Shown: piece by piece, positions 44,282 through 52,946 of the stretch | How positions within the stretch are numbered: position 1 is the stretch's first letter | Layout of the letters: each line of letters opens with the position of its first letter | DNA from: Clostridiales bacterium mt11 | Lineage (GTDB): Bacteria; Bacillota; Clostridia; Tissierellales; Tepidimicrobiaceae | DNA length: 64,000 nucleotides | Reading direction: 5' to 3' | NCBI GenBank assembly: GCA_001282665.1 | Contig: LN874944.1 | Coordinates: 235,732-299,731, forward strand | Position numbers and translations under genes: made by a program | The notes under the pieces: generated by a model | Seen by the model: the letters and a program-made list of their open reading frames with translations, nothing else | Databases searched by the model: none | What the model was told of the DNA's origin: nothing

Positions 44282-44339
44282 AAAAATCTCCTATATATGT
44301 TAATATAGAATATGTAACATATAATTAGGAGGTTTTTTT
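44282..44339 (+). terminator. Terminator-like hairpin overlapping the MATE gene ribosome site
   Basis: AAAAATCTCCTATATATGTTA (first 20 shown in 44282-44302) pairs imperfectly with 44315-44337 and ends in seven T. Its 3' arm contains AGGAGG (44327-44332), the only good Shine-Dalgarno before the MATE gene. It can act as terminator of the PII-like gene, as an attenuator, or both. Confidence 0.6.
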
Positions 44340-44356
44340 ATGGGGTAAATGAGAAA

Positions 44357-45766
44357 TTGTTTGCAGAAGGAAAAGTAGGAAAAGTCTTATTAAAGTTTTC
44401 AATACCATCTATAGTCGCCTTATTAGTAAATGAACTGTATAATATGGTAGATACTCTATTCGTAGGTAGAGCCATAGGAGGAAATGCTATAGGAGCATTA
44501 GTAGTAGTTTTTCCTATTCAAAGAATAGTAGCAGCTATTAGTATGATGTTAGCTATAGGTTCATCTACTTTTGTAGCTCGAAAAAATGGGGAAAAGGATT
44601 ATAAGGGTATAGCCGATGTTGCTAAAAATGGAATAACATTGGCATTTGCTATAATGATACCGTTGAATCTATTGGTATATCTATTTAGGGATAATATATT
44701 GACTATGTTAGGAGCAAGTGATAATATTCTCCCCTATGCTCATGATTATTTATCTATCATCATATTTGGCAGTCTGTTCATATGTATGACTACTGTAATG
44801 GGATATATAATGATGGCTTTGGGAAACAGAAGGGTAACATTAACGAGTACATCTTTAGGAGCAATCCTAAATATTATCATAGATTATATTTTAGTTATTA
44901 AATTTCCTTATGGGATAAAAGGAGCAGCAATAGCAACTGTATTTTCACAATTTATAGGATTTTTATATGCAGCTTATAAATTTAGAAATGTAAGTAAGAC
45001 CTTCAATTTATCGCTAGGTCTTGATTTTAAGAGGGAAATAATAGTTGGAATAATAAGCGTAGGCTTTTCAGCTTTTATTGTTGAAGCAGAAGATGGGATA
45101 CTTCTTGCAATACTCAACAATTTATTATTAAATCACGTAGGAGATACAGGAGTAATTATACTGGGAATCATATCTAAGGTATCTATGTTCATGTTCATTA
45201 CAATGCTTGGAATTGGCTCAGCTATGCAGCCTATAGCAGCTTATAATTTAGGAGCTAAAAACTATAAAAGGCTTAAGAAGGTAGTAAAGGAAACTGTAAT
45301 ATTTGCTTTTATTACATCGGCAGCTTTATGGTTAGGAACTGTTGTGTTCGCGGAACAAATTATTTCATTATTTGTGCGAGAAAGAGATTTGATTATAGAA
45401 TCAGCTAAGGCCTTTAGAGTAATGGTAGCTGTATTCCCTCTATTGAGCATATATTATGTAACCATATATTATTATCAATCCTTAGGAAGGGCTAGAGCAT
45501 CCTTTTTAGTATCTATATTTAGGCAGATAATAGTGATGCTGCCTATATCCTTGGTATTGGTAAAAATATTTGATTTAGGTGCTTTGGGAGTTTGGCTATC
45601 CTATCCTACAGCAGATTTTATATCGGGTATATCATCTATATTTATGATGAAAAGAGCATTTGATAAGCTTAATGATAAGGTAGAAGAACATGAACTGAAT
45701 TCCATGGATAAGGATTATTCTATGGACTACTATGAAGATGAAGTCTTAGGAAAAGATACAATATAA
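44357..45766 (+). CDS. MATE-family multidrug/metabolite efflux protein, start region disrupted
   Basis: About 469 residues and twelve membrane segments in two MatE repeats: KVLLKFSIPSIVALLVNELYNMVDTLFVG is the family start, and GSAMQPIAAYNLGAKNYKR opens the second half. MATE pumps export drugs or metabolites with Na+ or H+. The start is problematic. The ATG with correct ribosome spacing (44340) reads ATG GGG TAA, while the protein frame reads upstream as VNEKLFAEG with no standard start until TTG 44357, 24 bases from AGGAGG. One extra G in the GGGG run would join ATG to the frame. Either a frameshift or a poor TTG start must be assumed. Confidence 0.8.
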   Translation: MFAEGKVGKVLLKFSIPSIVALLVNELYNMVDTLFVGRAIGGNAIGALVVVFPIQRIVAAISMMLAIGSSTFVARKNGEKDYKGIADVAKNGITLAFAIMIPLNLLVYLFRDNILTMLGASDNILPYAHDYLSIIIFGSLFICMTTVMGYIMMALGNRRVTLTSTSLGAILNIIIDYILVIKFPYGIKGAAIATVFSQFIGFLYAAYKFRNVSKTFNLSLGLDFKREIIVGIISVGFSAFIVEAEDGILLAILNNLLLNHVGDTGVIILGIISKVSMFMFITMLGIGSAMQPIAAYNLGAKNYKRLKKVVKETVIFAFITSAALWLGTVVFAEQIISLFVRERDLIIESAKAFRVMVAVFPLLSIYYVTIYYYQSLGRARASFLVSIFRQIIVMLPISLVLVKIFDLGALGVWLSYPTADFISGISSIFMMKRAFDKLNDKVEEHELNSMDKDYSMDYYEDEVLGKDTI

Positions 45767-45778
45767 TAAAATAAATTG

Positions 45779-45817
45779 AAATATCCAAATATAAAATTAT
45801 ATTTGGATATTTTTTTG
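45779..45817 (+). terminator. Intrinsic terminator after the MATE gene
   Basis: A 15-bp perfect stem (45779-45793 with 45798-45812), loop AAAT, followed by TTTTT. Confidence 0.88.
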
Positions 45818-45897
45818 AACCAATATGATACAATAAAATATAAATAGCTATTTTAGTGTTTTTTGTAGAATAATGTCCTAATATAGGAGGTGACTTT

Positions 45898-47037
45898 TTG
45901 AGTAATGAGTTTAAATTAGAGAATGCTTATTTAGATAAGGGTCTAATTCATAATACTGATCAATCAGTAGGTTTTACATTAAAAATTGAAGCAAGGATAG
46001 AAAAAAATGATATTAAATGCTATATAGAAAATGCTGATGATGATTATTGTAGATATGTAAAGGTTGAAAAAGATAAAATTATTGGTGCTAATATTGATGA
46101 TATAAATGATGAGTTTAGGGATATATATTACCAGCTAATATACTATCTATTTCAAAACGAAACAAGGGATATTTTTAATCTGTATGTAAAGAAGGATAAT
46201 GGAATAGTAGAAGTATTAGAAATAGAAAAAGATTATATATACAGTAATAAAAAAGAATTTTATCAGATTATGACCTGTGTTTTGGAACGAAACTCTAAAT
46301 TTTTAAGGGTATTCATTATAGTTAGAGATTTTAGCAAGGAAATAGATGCTATCAGCGAAATAAATAAAGTATTAGAAATTAAAAATTACAATGATAAAAT
46401 TATGAATATATCTGGAGTAGTTTCAAATTTAGCTCATTCTTGGAGGCAGCCTTTAAATAGTTTAAATTTTTCTATTATAAATCTTATAGATGAAATTGAC
46501 AATAATACAGGAGATAATAAATTAGTACGGGAATATTATTCTGAGGTATGGCAGATTCTTAAGAGTCTTTCTTGCAAGGTTGAAAAGTTTAAAACTTTTT
46601 TTGAAATGGATTATGAAAAGAAGCATTTCAATGTTAGTAAATATTTAAATTTAGTTTTTGAAATTATGGAAGAAAAAATAAAGAAAGAGAACATTAAAAT
46701 TAATGTAAACATCGAAGATGATTTGGATAAATATGGTTCACCAAATGAATTTGTACAAATAATGTATTGTGTATTTTTTGATATTATTGAATGTTGTAAT
46801 ATGATTTTGGATACATATGATAGGATATTAAGTATTGATGTAAATAATGATGAAACACATATGATTATCGATATAAAAATTATATTTAATAGGGAAAAGT
46901 ATGGTGATTTTAAGCTAGCTTTAAAACATATGTCTGTTTTTAATAATATTATACATGAACATATGAATGGTAGTATTGATTTAATTAATAATAAAGTAGA
47001 AAATAAGGTTAAGATTAGTTTTCTTTTAGATAGATAA
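45898..47037 (+). CDS. Degenerate sensor histidine kinase
   Basis: A 379-residue cytoplasmic protein with no membrane segment. It has an N-terminal sensor-like region of about 160 residues, then a recognisable phosphoacceptor helix with His180 in LAHSWRQPLNSLNF. The following catalytic region has the right length but lacks the N-box Asn (CVFFDIIECCNMIL where NLxxNAxxA is expected) and shows no G1 or G2 glycine boxes. ATP binding is therefore doubtful. It may serve as a phosphotransfer or pseudokinase partner. It starts at TTG behind AGGAGGTGA and is followed after 11 bases by a receiver-domain gene. Confidence 0.75.
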   Translation: MSNEFKLENAYLDKGLIHNTDQSVGFTLKIEARIEKNDIKCYIENADDDYCRYVKVEKDKIIGANIDDINDEFRDIYYQLIYYLFQNETRDIFNLYVKKDNGIVEVLEIEKDYIYSNKKEFYQIMTCVLERNSKFLRVFIIVRDFSKEIDAISEINKVLEIKNYNDKIMNISGVVSNLAHSWRQPLNSLNFSIINLIDEIDNNTGDNKLVREYYSEVWQILKSLSCKVEKFKTFFEMDYEKKHFNVSKYLNLVFEIMEEKIKKENIKINVNIEDDLDKYGSPNEFVQIMYCVFFDIIECCNMILDTYDRILSIDVNNDETHMIIDIKIIFNREKYGDFKLALKHMSVFNNIIHEHMNGSIDLINNKVENKVKISFLLDR

Positions 47038-47048
47038 GGAGGGGTCAC

Positions 47049-47822
47049 ATGGAAGACATAAATGTATTAAAAAACATAAAGGTTCTTTATGTAGAAGATG
47101 AACCTATTACAAGAAAGCAAGTTTGCAGATTTTTAAGTAAAAGGGTAGGTAAAGTGATTGAAGCAGAAAATGGAAAAGATGGAATCAAAAAATTTATTGA
47201 GTATAAGCCGGATATTATTATAACGGATTTAATAATGCCTTATATGGATGGAATAGAGATGATGAAAGAATTAAGGACAGAAGGTTTTAATTGCCCATTC
47301 ATTATAACATCTGCTTTATCCGATTCTAGTACTATTTTAGAAACAGTAGATTTGAAAATAGAGAAATACATGATAAAACCAATTGATGTGGATATGTTAG
47401 TTAAAAATTTAACCCAAATAGCTGTTAATATCTTGGAGGAGAGAGAAGGTTTAATGGCTTTTAAAAATGGGTTAATATTAACAGAAGATATGAAAAGCAA
47501 ATTGGAGGTTGAGATTAGAAATTTATATTCTAAATATTTAAAAAAGATTACTGGTAAAGGTGCGAAACTTATTAAAGTATTTATAAATGGAAAAGAGATA
47601 GAAATCTTTTCTAAGGAGAATCTCACTATTTTAGAGGAAAGTTTATTAGCTATAGGACACCATCATAAGAGTATCGAAGTAGTTAGAAAAATAATTTATG
47701 ATAATACCATAAATGAAGTTGAAGGACAAATATCAAAGTTAATAGATAGAAAAGTAGTTGTAAAAGAGATGGAAATATGTCCAAAGGAAAGTTTTGAAAG
47801 AATATTGTTAGAAATTGTATAA
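47049..47822 (+). CDS. Response regulator with unrecognised C-terminal domain
   Basis: A 257-residue protein with an N-terminal receiver domain: LYVEDEP acidic pocket, phosphoacceptor Asp60 in IITDLIMPYMDG and MIKPID Lys. The C-terminal 130 residues (helical, with FINGKEIEIFSKENLTILEESLL) show no HTH, GGDEF, HD or CheB-type motif that I recognise. It is the evident partner of the preceding atypical kinase. Output is unknown. AAGGAGGGGTCAC precedes the ATG. Confidence 0.8.
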   Translation: MEDINVLKNIKVLYVEDEPITRKQVCRFLSKRVGKVIEAENGKDGIKKFIEYKPDIIITDLIMPYMDGIEMMKELRTEGFNCPFIITSALSDSSTILETVDLKIEKYMIKPIDVDMLVKNLTQIAVNILEEREGLMAFKNGLILTEDMKSKLEVEIRNLYSKYLKKITGKGAKLIKVFINGKEIEIFSKENLTILEESLLAIGHHHKSIEVVRKIIYDNTINEVEGQISKLIDRKVVVKEMEICPKESFERILLEIV

Positions 47823-47999
47823 AAAAATTGACTAAAATTTATAATTGTGATATATTTATTTTAATTTGATAGTTGATTAATAATACTTAAATTTGAATAA
47901 TAAGTGCAGATATATTTATATAAGCTGTATTTATGGGAAACATATATAAATTTTACAATTGATTATGGAGCAGCTATTTAAGGCAAATGGGATATTTGC
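47823..47999. other. AT-rich spacer between the two-component pair and the SANT-like gene
   Basis: No gene or clear promoter consensus was found; the stretch ends in the 56-bp palindrome. Confidence 0.4.
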
Positions 48000-48058
48000 A
48001 AATAAAATAGTCCATAATAAAAGTTTTAAAACTTTTATTATGGACTATTTTATTTTTT
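48000..48058 (+). repeat. 56-bp perfect palindrome directly before a DNA-binding-protein gene
   Basis: Positions 48000-48055 are fully self-complementary (28-bp arms, no spacer; centre AAGTTTTAAAACTT), followed by TTT and, three bases later, the ribosome site AAAAGGAG of the next gene. RNA would form an extreme hairpin with a short U tract. The arm segment ATAGTCC-TAATAAAAG is also found, with one change, at about 42058-42075 inside the inverted-repeat element, hinting at a shared mobile origin. Confidence 0.7.
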
Positions 48059-48075
48059 GAAAAGGAGTGAGAAAA

Positions 48076-48666
48076 GTGGATTATAGGAGATGGAGAGAAG
48101 AAGAGATTGAATATTTAATTGAAAATTATAATGTTAAGTCCATTGAAGAGATAGGAAATTTCTTAAAAAGAACTCCAAATTCTATATATAAAAAAGCAAA
48201 ACGTTTAAAATTAACAAAAACTATGAATAAATGGTCTTTGAGTGAAACCAATTATTTAATAGAAAAGTGGGGAGTGCAAACTCCAGATAAGATAGCTAAA
48301 CAATTAAATCGAAGTGAAGTTTCTATTAAAAAGAAAGCTATAGAGCTTAATCTTGGACCATCAAGAATAGGAAATGGCAATTATTTAACGACAGGTGATA
48401 TTGGGTATCTATTAAATAAGAATCCAAACTTAATATATAGATGGGTTAGAGATGGACATATAAGAGCAAGGAAATTTGGAGAGAAAAATATATTTCAAGT
48501 AGATCCAGAAGATTTTATATTGTTTTTAAAGGAAAATCCTGAAAGATGGGATTCTAATAAAGCAAGGGTGGATTTGATCAAATGCTATATTCATAAATCT
48601 TATGAATTACCTATATGGTTTAAAGAAAAGGTGGACAATGATAGGAAAGTTACAAATGATAATTAA
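48076..48666 (+). CDS. Double SANT/Myb-like DNA-binding protein with excisionase-type HTH
   Basis: A 196-residue protein with two Myb/SANT-like helical repeats (WREEEIEYLIENY..IGNFLKRTPNSIYKKAKRLKL and WSLSETNYLIEKWG..IAKQLNRSEVSIKKKAIELNL). A third DNA-binding unit follows, of MerR/excisionase type (LTTGDIGYLLNKNPNLIYRWVRDGHIRARKFG). All three suggest sequence-specific DNA binding. GTG 48076 is taken as start because AAAGGAG lies eight bases before; the GTG at 48067 overlaps that site. No phage genes are adjacent, and the target is unknown; the palindrome immediately upstream is an obvious candidate. Confidence 0.78.
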   Translation: MDYRRWREEEIEYLIENYNVKSIEEIGNFLKRTPNSIYKKAKRLKLTKTMNKWSLSETNYLIEKWGVQTPDKIAKQLNRSEVSIKKKAIELNLGPSRIGNGNYLTTGDIGYLLNKNPNLIYRWVRDGHIRARKFGEKNIFQVDPEDFILFLKENPERWDSNKARVDLIKCYIHKSYELPIWFKEKVDNDRKVTNDN

Positions 48667-48698
48667 AGTTGTATTAGATTATATGAGGAGATGGTAAA

Positions 48699-50702
48699 AT
48701 GAAACTAAATTTAGCTAAAAAAATTACATTATTTGTAGCTATTTTAATACTAGTAGTTTCCGCAGGATTAGGTTATACAGTATTAAAGATTAGTTCTAAG
48801 ATCATAGTAAGTGAAAGCGAGGAAGCTTTATTGAACCTTGCAGAAGAAGGTGCTAAACATATTGAAGCAGTTATAAGTAAGGATTTAAATACTCTTCAAG
48901 AATTAGCTAATAGGGATAGAACAAAAACTATGGATTGGGATATTCAGCGAGAATCCTTAAAGGGAGATATAGGAAGATTAGGGTATTTAGATATGGCAGT
49001 TGTAACCTTAGATGGAACAGCTCATTATATACTAAGTGGAGAAACTACAGATTTGAGCAACAGAGATTACATAAAGAAAGCCTTTAAAGGGGAGATGAGT
49101 ATCTCTGATGTACTGACAAGTGAAGTAGAAAATAAAGCTGTTGTTATAGAGTCAGTACCTATTCAAAAGGATGGAAAAATTGTGGGAGCTTTGATTGGTA
49201 GGCGAGATAGTACAGCCTTAAGTGATATAATTGACGATATAGGATTTGGAGAAAATGGTTATGCCTATATTATGGGAGCAGATGGAACAATTTATGCCCA
49301 TCCTGATAGAGACAATGTAATGTATCAAAGAAATGTACTAGAGGATGCAGAAAATGATGGAGATTTTAAAAATTGGGGACTAGCTTTAAAAAAACTAGGG
49401 ATTGGCAACAAAGGAACTATTCGCTATGAGCTATTAGGTTCTGAAAGATATATAGGGGTAGTTCCTATGGCAAGTACTGGCTGGATGGTAGGTGTAGGAG
49501 CGTATAAAGAGGATATCTTAGGTGGACTTAATAAATTAGAAAGTAGTGTTATTATAGGCTCTGTTACATTTATGATATTTGGTATATTAATAGCAATGTA
49601 TTTAGGAAAATCTATTTCAAGACCAATTGTAGATTTATCTAAGATCATTGAGAAGACATCTAATTATGATATAAGCATAGATGAAGATAGTAGAACTATG
49701 AAATATACTAAGAGAAGAGATGAGATAGGTACTATTTCTAATTCCCTATTAACTATGAAGAAAAGTTTACTAAGCCTTATTCAAAATATATCAGAGTCAT
49801 CACAACAAGTGGCTTCTTCTTCTGAAGAATTAACTGCAACTAGTCAACAATCGTCAATGGCAGCTGAGGAGGTAGCTAGGGCCATAGAGGAAATAGCCAA
49901 AGGGGCAAGTAATCAAGCAAAGGATACAGAGGAAGGAGCACTATATGTTGAAGAATTGGGCAATAGAATATCTAGGAATCAAGAAGATATAAGAAATCTA
50001 TATAATAGTGCAGAGAAGGTAAATATACTAAAAGATGAAGGAGTAGAAACTATAAAAGATTTAGTACAAAAGACGGAAGTTGGAAGCCAAGCAATTAAGG
50101 AGATAAGTAATATCATATTAAATACAAATGAAAGTGCTGAAAAAATAGAAAATGCAAGTTTAATGATAAAGGATATTGCAGAACAGACTAATTTATTAGC
50201 CTTAAATGCTGCAATAGAAGCAGCTAGAGCAGGAGAATCGGGAAGGGGATTTTCCGTTGTAGCAGAAGAAATAAGAAAATTAGCAGAGGAATCAAATAAC
50301 TTTACAGAGGAAATTGTTAAAATTATTAAGGAATTAACGGATAAAACAATTTATGCCGTTGAGACTATGAAGAGGGTTGATGAAGTAACTAGCTCCCAAG
50401 GCAAGAGTGTAGAATTAACAAATGCTAAGTTTGAGGGAATTGCTAACTCTATTGAAGATATGAAGAAGCTAATGGAATCCATTCACCAATCAGGAGGGGA
50501 AATGGAAGCTAAAAAAGATGAAATAGTTAGTGTAATACAAAACTTATCAGCTATTTCCCAAGAGAATGCAGCTGGGACAGAAGAAGCCTCTGCATCTGTT
50601 GAAGAACAAACTTCATCTATAGAGGAAATCGCAAGTGCATCTGAATCCTTGGCACAGCTTGCAGATGAAATGCAAGGAATCGTTTCAAGATTTAAATATT
50701 AA
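48699..50702 (+). CDS. Methyl-accepting chemotaxis protein with dCache sensor
   Basis: A 667-residue chemoreceptor. It has an N-terminal membrane helix (about residues 7-30), an external dCache_1 domain (LGYLDMAVVTLDGTAHY, SNRDYIKKAFKG, GENGYAYIMGADGTIYAHP), a second helix (about 282-304), HAMP, and the cytoplasmic signalling domain. The hairpin tip reads IAEQTNLLALNAAIEAARAGE, and methylation-type Gln/Glu-rich helices flank it. The ligand (often an amino acid for dCache) is not identifiable. ATG follows GAGGAGATGG. Confidence 0.92.
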   Translation: MKLNLAKKITLFVAILILVVSAGLGYTVLKISSKIIVSESEEALLNLAEEGAKHIEAVISKDLNTLQELANRDRTKTMDWDIQRESLKGDIGRLGYLDMAVVTLDGTAHYILSGETTDLSNRDYIKKAFKGEMSISDVLTSEVENKAVVIESVPIQKDGKIVGALIGRRDSTALSDIIDDIGFGENGYAYIMGADGTIYAHPDRDNVMYQRNVLEDAENDGDFKNWGLALKKLGIGNKGTIRYELLGSERYIGVVPMASTGWMVGVGAYKEDILGGLNKLESSVIIGSVTFMIFGILIAMYLGKSISRPIVDLSKIIEKTSNYDISIDEDSRTMKYTKRRDEIGTISNSLLTMKKSLLSLIQNISESSQQVASSSEELTATSQQSSMAAEEVARAIEEIAKGASNQAKDTEEGALYVEELGNRISRNQEDIRNLYNSAEKVNILKDEGVETIKDLVQKTEVGSQAIKEISNIILNTNESAEKIENASLMIKDIAEQTNLLALNAAIEAARAGESGRGFSVVAEEIRKLAEESNNFTEEIVKIIKELTDKTIYAVETMKRVDEVTSSQGKSVELTNAKFEGIANSIEDMKKLMESIHQSGGEMEAKKDEIVSVIQNLSAISQENAAGTEEASASVEEQTSSIEEIASASESLAQLADEMQGIVSRFKY

Positions 50703-50731
50703 TAGAGATTAGATAATTGTATTATGTAAGT

Positions 50732-50776
50732 TAAACTTGGGCAAGAGATGTATAACTCTTGCCTAAGTTTATTTTT
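50732..50776 (+). terminator. Terminator after the chemoreceptor gene
   Basis: A 16-bp stem (50732-50747 with 50756-50771) followed by TTTTT. Confidence 0.82.
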
Positions 50777-50791
50777 AAAATAAAATATCTA

Positions 50792-50820
50792 TTGAAAAAG
50801 TGTAGCTAAAGTGTTATCCT
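50792..50820 (+). promoter_or_regulatory. Promoter of the ECF S-component gene
   Basis: TTGAAA (50792-50797), seventeen bases, TATCCT (50815-50820). The transcript would begin near 50827 with a leader of about 67 bases that can form a small ACAGTT/AACTGT hairpin. No known riboswitch was recognised. Confidence 0.55.
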
Positions 50821-50893
50821 ATACATAGATACAGTTAGGAAAAACTTTACAACTGTACCCATACATAACTATTAAGTAGAGGAGGTATTTTTG

Positions 50894-51385
50894 ATGGGAA
50901 AAAACGACTTAAAACTACTAGTAAGATATGCAGTGCTTATAGCCTTAACGGTAGTGATGACTATGGTAATACACATACCTACCATTGGCACTAATGGGTA
51001 TTTGAATTTAGGAGATATGGTAGTGTTCTTAGCAGCTATTATACTAGGGAAAAAGGGTGGATTTATTGTAGGCGGATTTGGTTCAGCAATGGCAGATTTG
51101 TTTTTAGGTTATACTCATTATGCACCTATTACACTTATAGTAAAAGGATTAGAAGGTTTCATAGCAGCAAGTTTATTGGAAACAAAGATTGGTAATGATA
51201 AACCTATATTTGCTACATCTATAGCTGGTGTATTTATGGCTTTTGGATACTTTATACCAGAAATATTTATGTACGGAAAGGGAGCCGTAGCATCTATTCC
51301 AGGGAATATTATGCAAGGGCTGTTGGGAGCAGTATCTTCGGTAATATTATATGCAGCATTGAGAAAAACTAAGGCGGTTAGTTAA
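50894..51385 (+). CDS. ECF transporter S component
   Basis: A 163-residue membrane protein with five to six helices. The segments GTNGYLNLGDMVVFLAAIILGKKGGFIVGG, GSAMADLFLGYTHYAPITLIVKGLEGF and NIMQGLLGAV are typical of the ECF_trnsprt family (vitamin or precursor capture). Specificity cannot be assigned; pyrimidine, pantothenate or thiamine-precursor types look alike. ATG 50894 behind GAGGAGG. It relies on an energising module not found in this window. Confidence 0.87.
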   Translation: MGKNDLKLLVRYAVLIALTVVMTMVIHIPTIGTNGYLNLGDMVVFLAAIILGKKGGFIVGGFGSAMADLFLGYTHYAPITLIVKGLEGFIAASLLETKIGNDKPIFATSIAGVFMAFGYFIPEIFMYGKGAVASIPGNIMQGLLGAVSSVILYAALRKTKAVS

Positions 51386-51412
51386 AAGACGGAATCATAT
51401 TAAATACTAGGA

Positions 51413-51450
51413 AAAAACACCATCTGGTAATCTATCCAGATGGTGTTTTT
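51413..51450. terminator. Bidirectional terminator between convergent genes
   Basis: A 15-bp perfect stem (51413-51427 with 51436-51450) starting with five A and ending with five T, ahead of the end of the aminopeptidase gene. Confidence 0.9.
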
Positions 51451-51452
51451 GA

Positions 51453-52688
51453 TTAAAATGCCCAGTTTCCGTTTTCAAATATTTGAACTTTTTCGCCGTC
51501 TTTAGTCTCTCCAATTATGCTTAAATCCTTAGAGCCAACCATAAAATCCACATGGGTTAAGGAATCGTTTACTCCAGCTTTTTCTAATTCTTCATCGGTC
51601 ATATTTTCTCCACCCTCTATATTTGTAGGATAAGCTTTACCAAATGCAAGATGGCAGGAAGCATTTTCATCAAATAGAGTATTTAAGAAAATAATATTTG
51701 AATTGGATATGGGAGAATCGTAAGGTACTAATGCTACTTCTCCTAGATGCTTTGCACCTTCATCTAATGCAAATAGGTCTTTTAGCACTTCATATCCTCT
51801 CTCAGCTTCAAAGTCTACAACTTTTCCATCTTTAAATTTCAATTTAAAATCATCAATTAAATTTCCACCATAGTTTAATGGTTTTGTACTATATACTACT
51901 CCATTGACACCAGTCCTTAATGGCATGGTGAAAACTTCTTCTGTAGGCATATTGGCAACAAAGAATATACCTTTAGAGTTGTAGTCTCCTCCACCAGCCC
52001 AAATATGACCTTCTGGCAGTTCTATTTCTAAATCGGTACCATTAGAGGATTTATAGTAAAGCTTTTTAAACTTCTTTTCATTTAAGAACTTTACCTTCTC
52101 CTCTGTATTCTTAACATGGTCTTCCCAAGCCTTAATTGGATCTTCTAAATCCATACGGGTAGCTTTAAATATAGCATCCCATAATTTTTCCATAGCTTCT
52201 TCCTCTGATACATCTGGAAAAACCCTCTTTGCCCATCCTTTAGTTGGAATAGATACTACACACCAAGAATTTATATTGTTCATAGTATACTTTCTAAATT
52301 TCTTCAATGCCGTAGAAGCTGCTTTATTGTTAGCTGCAATTTTCTTAGGGTCAATTTCTTTTAATAGCTCTGGATCCTCAGAATATATGGATAAATAGCC
52401 TGCTCCATCTTTAGCAAATTCCTCTAAACCATCAGCATACCATTTTGGGAAGTTTTCAAATACTTCCATAGGAGCATTTTCGTATTTTAGTTTAGTTAAA
52501 GTTTCATCATTCCAGTTAACGTGAACTTGCTTAGCACCAGCAGCGTAAGCATGCTTAGCTACTAATCTAACAAACTCAGCCCCTTCAACAGGAGAATTGA
52601 TAACCAATGGTTGACCTTTTTGTAGATTGATGCCTACTTTAACGCAGAGCTTAGCATATTCATCTAGCATATGATTAAAATTTTTCAT
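51453..52688 (-). CDS. M29-family metallo-aminopeptidase
   Basis: A 411-residue cytoplasmic peptidase of the AmpS/PepS/aminopeptidase T family. It has an N-terminal KLCVKVGINLQKGQPLVINSP and SPVEGAEFVRLVAKHAYAAGAKQVHVNW domain. The metal-binding C-terminal half has MPTEEVFTMP, AERGYEVLKDLFALDEGAKHLGEVALVP, FDENASCHLAFG and LTHVDFMVG, holding the conserved Glu, His and Asp ligands. It releases N-terminal residues from peptides, fitting the peptide uptake operon at the left of the window. ATG 52688 follows GAGGTGAT on the minus strand; the GTG three codons earlier lies inside that site. Confidence 0.92.
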   Translation of the reverse strand: MKNFNHMLDEYAKLCVKVGINLQKGQPLVINSPVEGAEFVRLVAKHAYAAGAKQVHVNWNDETLTKLKYENAPMEVFENFPKWYADGLEEFAKDGAGYLSIYSEDPELLKEIDPKKIAANNKAASTALKKFRKYTMNNINSWCVVSIPTKGWAKRVFPDVSEEEAMEKLWDAIFKATRMDLEDPIKAWEDHVKNTEEKVKFLNEKKFKKLYYKSSNGTDLEIELPEGHIWAGGGDYNSKGIFFVANMPTEEVFTMPLRTGVNGVVYSTKPLNYGGNLIDDFKLKFKDGKVVDFEAERGYEVLKDLFALDEGAKHLGEVALVPYDSPISNSNIIFLNTLFDENASCHLAFGKAYPTNIEGGENMTDEELEKAGVNDSLTHVDFMVGSKDLSIIGETKDGEKVQIFENGNWAF

Positions 52689-52946
52689 GTGAATCACCTC
52701 GATTATATATTTAAGTATAGTTTATATGAAATATATGGGATTGTAAACGTATACTTTTAACTTATTATTTTATGAGATATGTAGTTTTTTGAATAAAAGT
52801 AGTATTTCTTTGTAAAATTAATGAATAAAAAGGAAGCAAGGAGAGGATTTAGAGGAAATATGTAGAAGTAATATAGCATAATTAACTACTAAGGTATAAG
52901 GATAATTGTATAGTTAAAATTGAGATATATAGAAAGGAAGATTATA

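Noticed and set aside
50812..50860. Possible pseudoknot or preQ1-like riboswitch before the ECF S component
   Set aside because: TCCTA/TAGGA and ACAGTT/AACTGT overlap, the first arm lies within the predicted -10 box so would not be transcribed, and riboswitch core motifs are missing.
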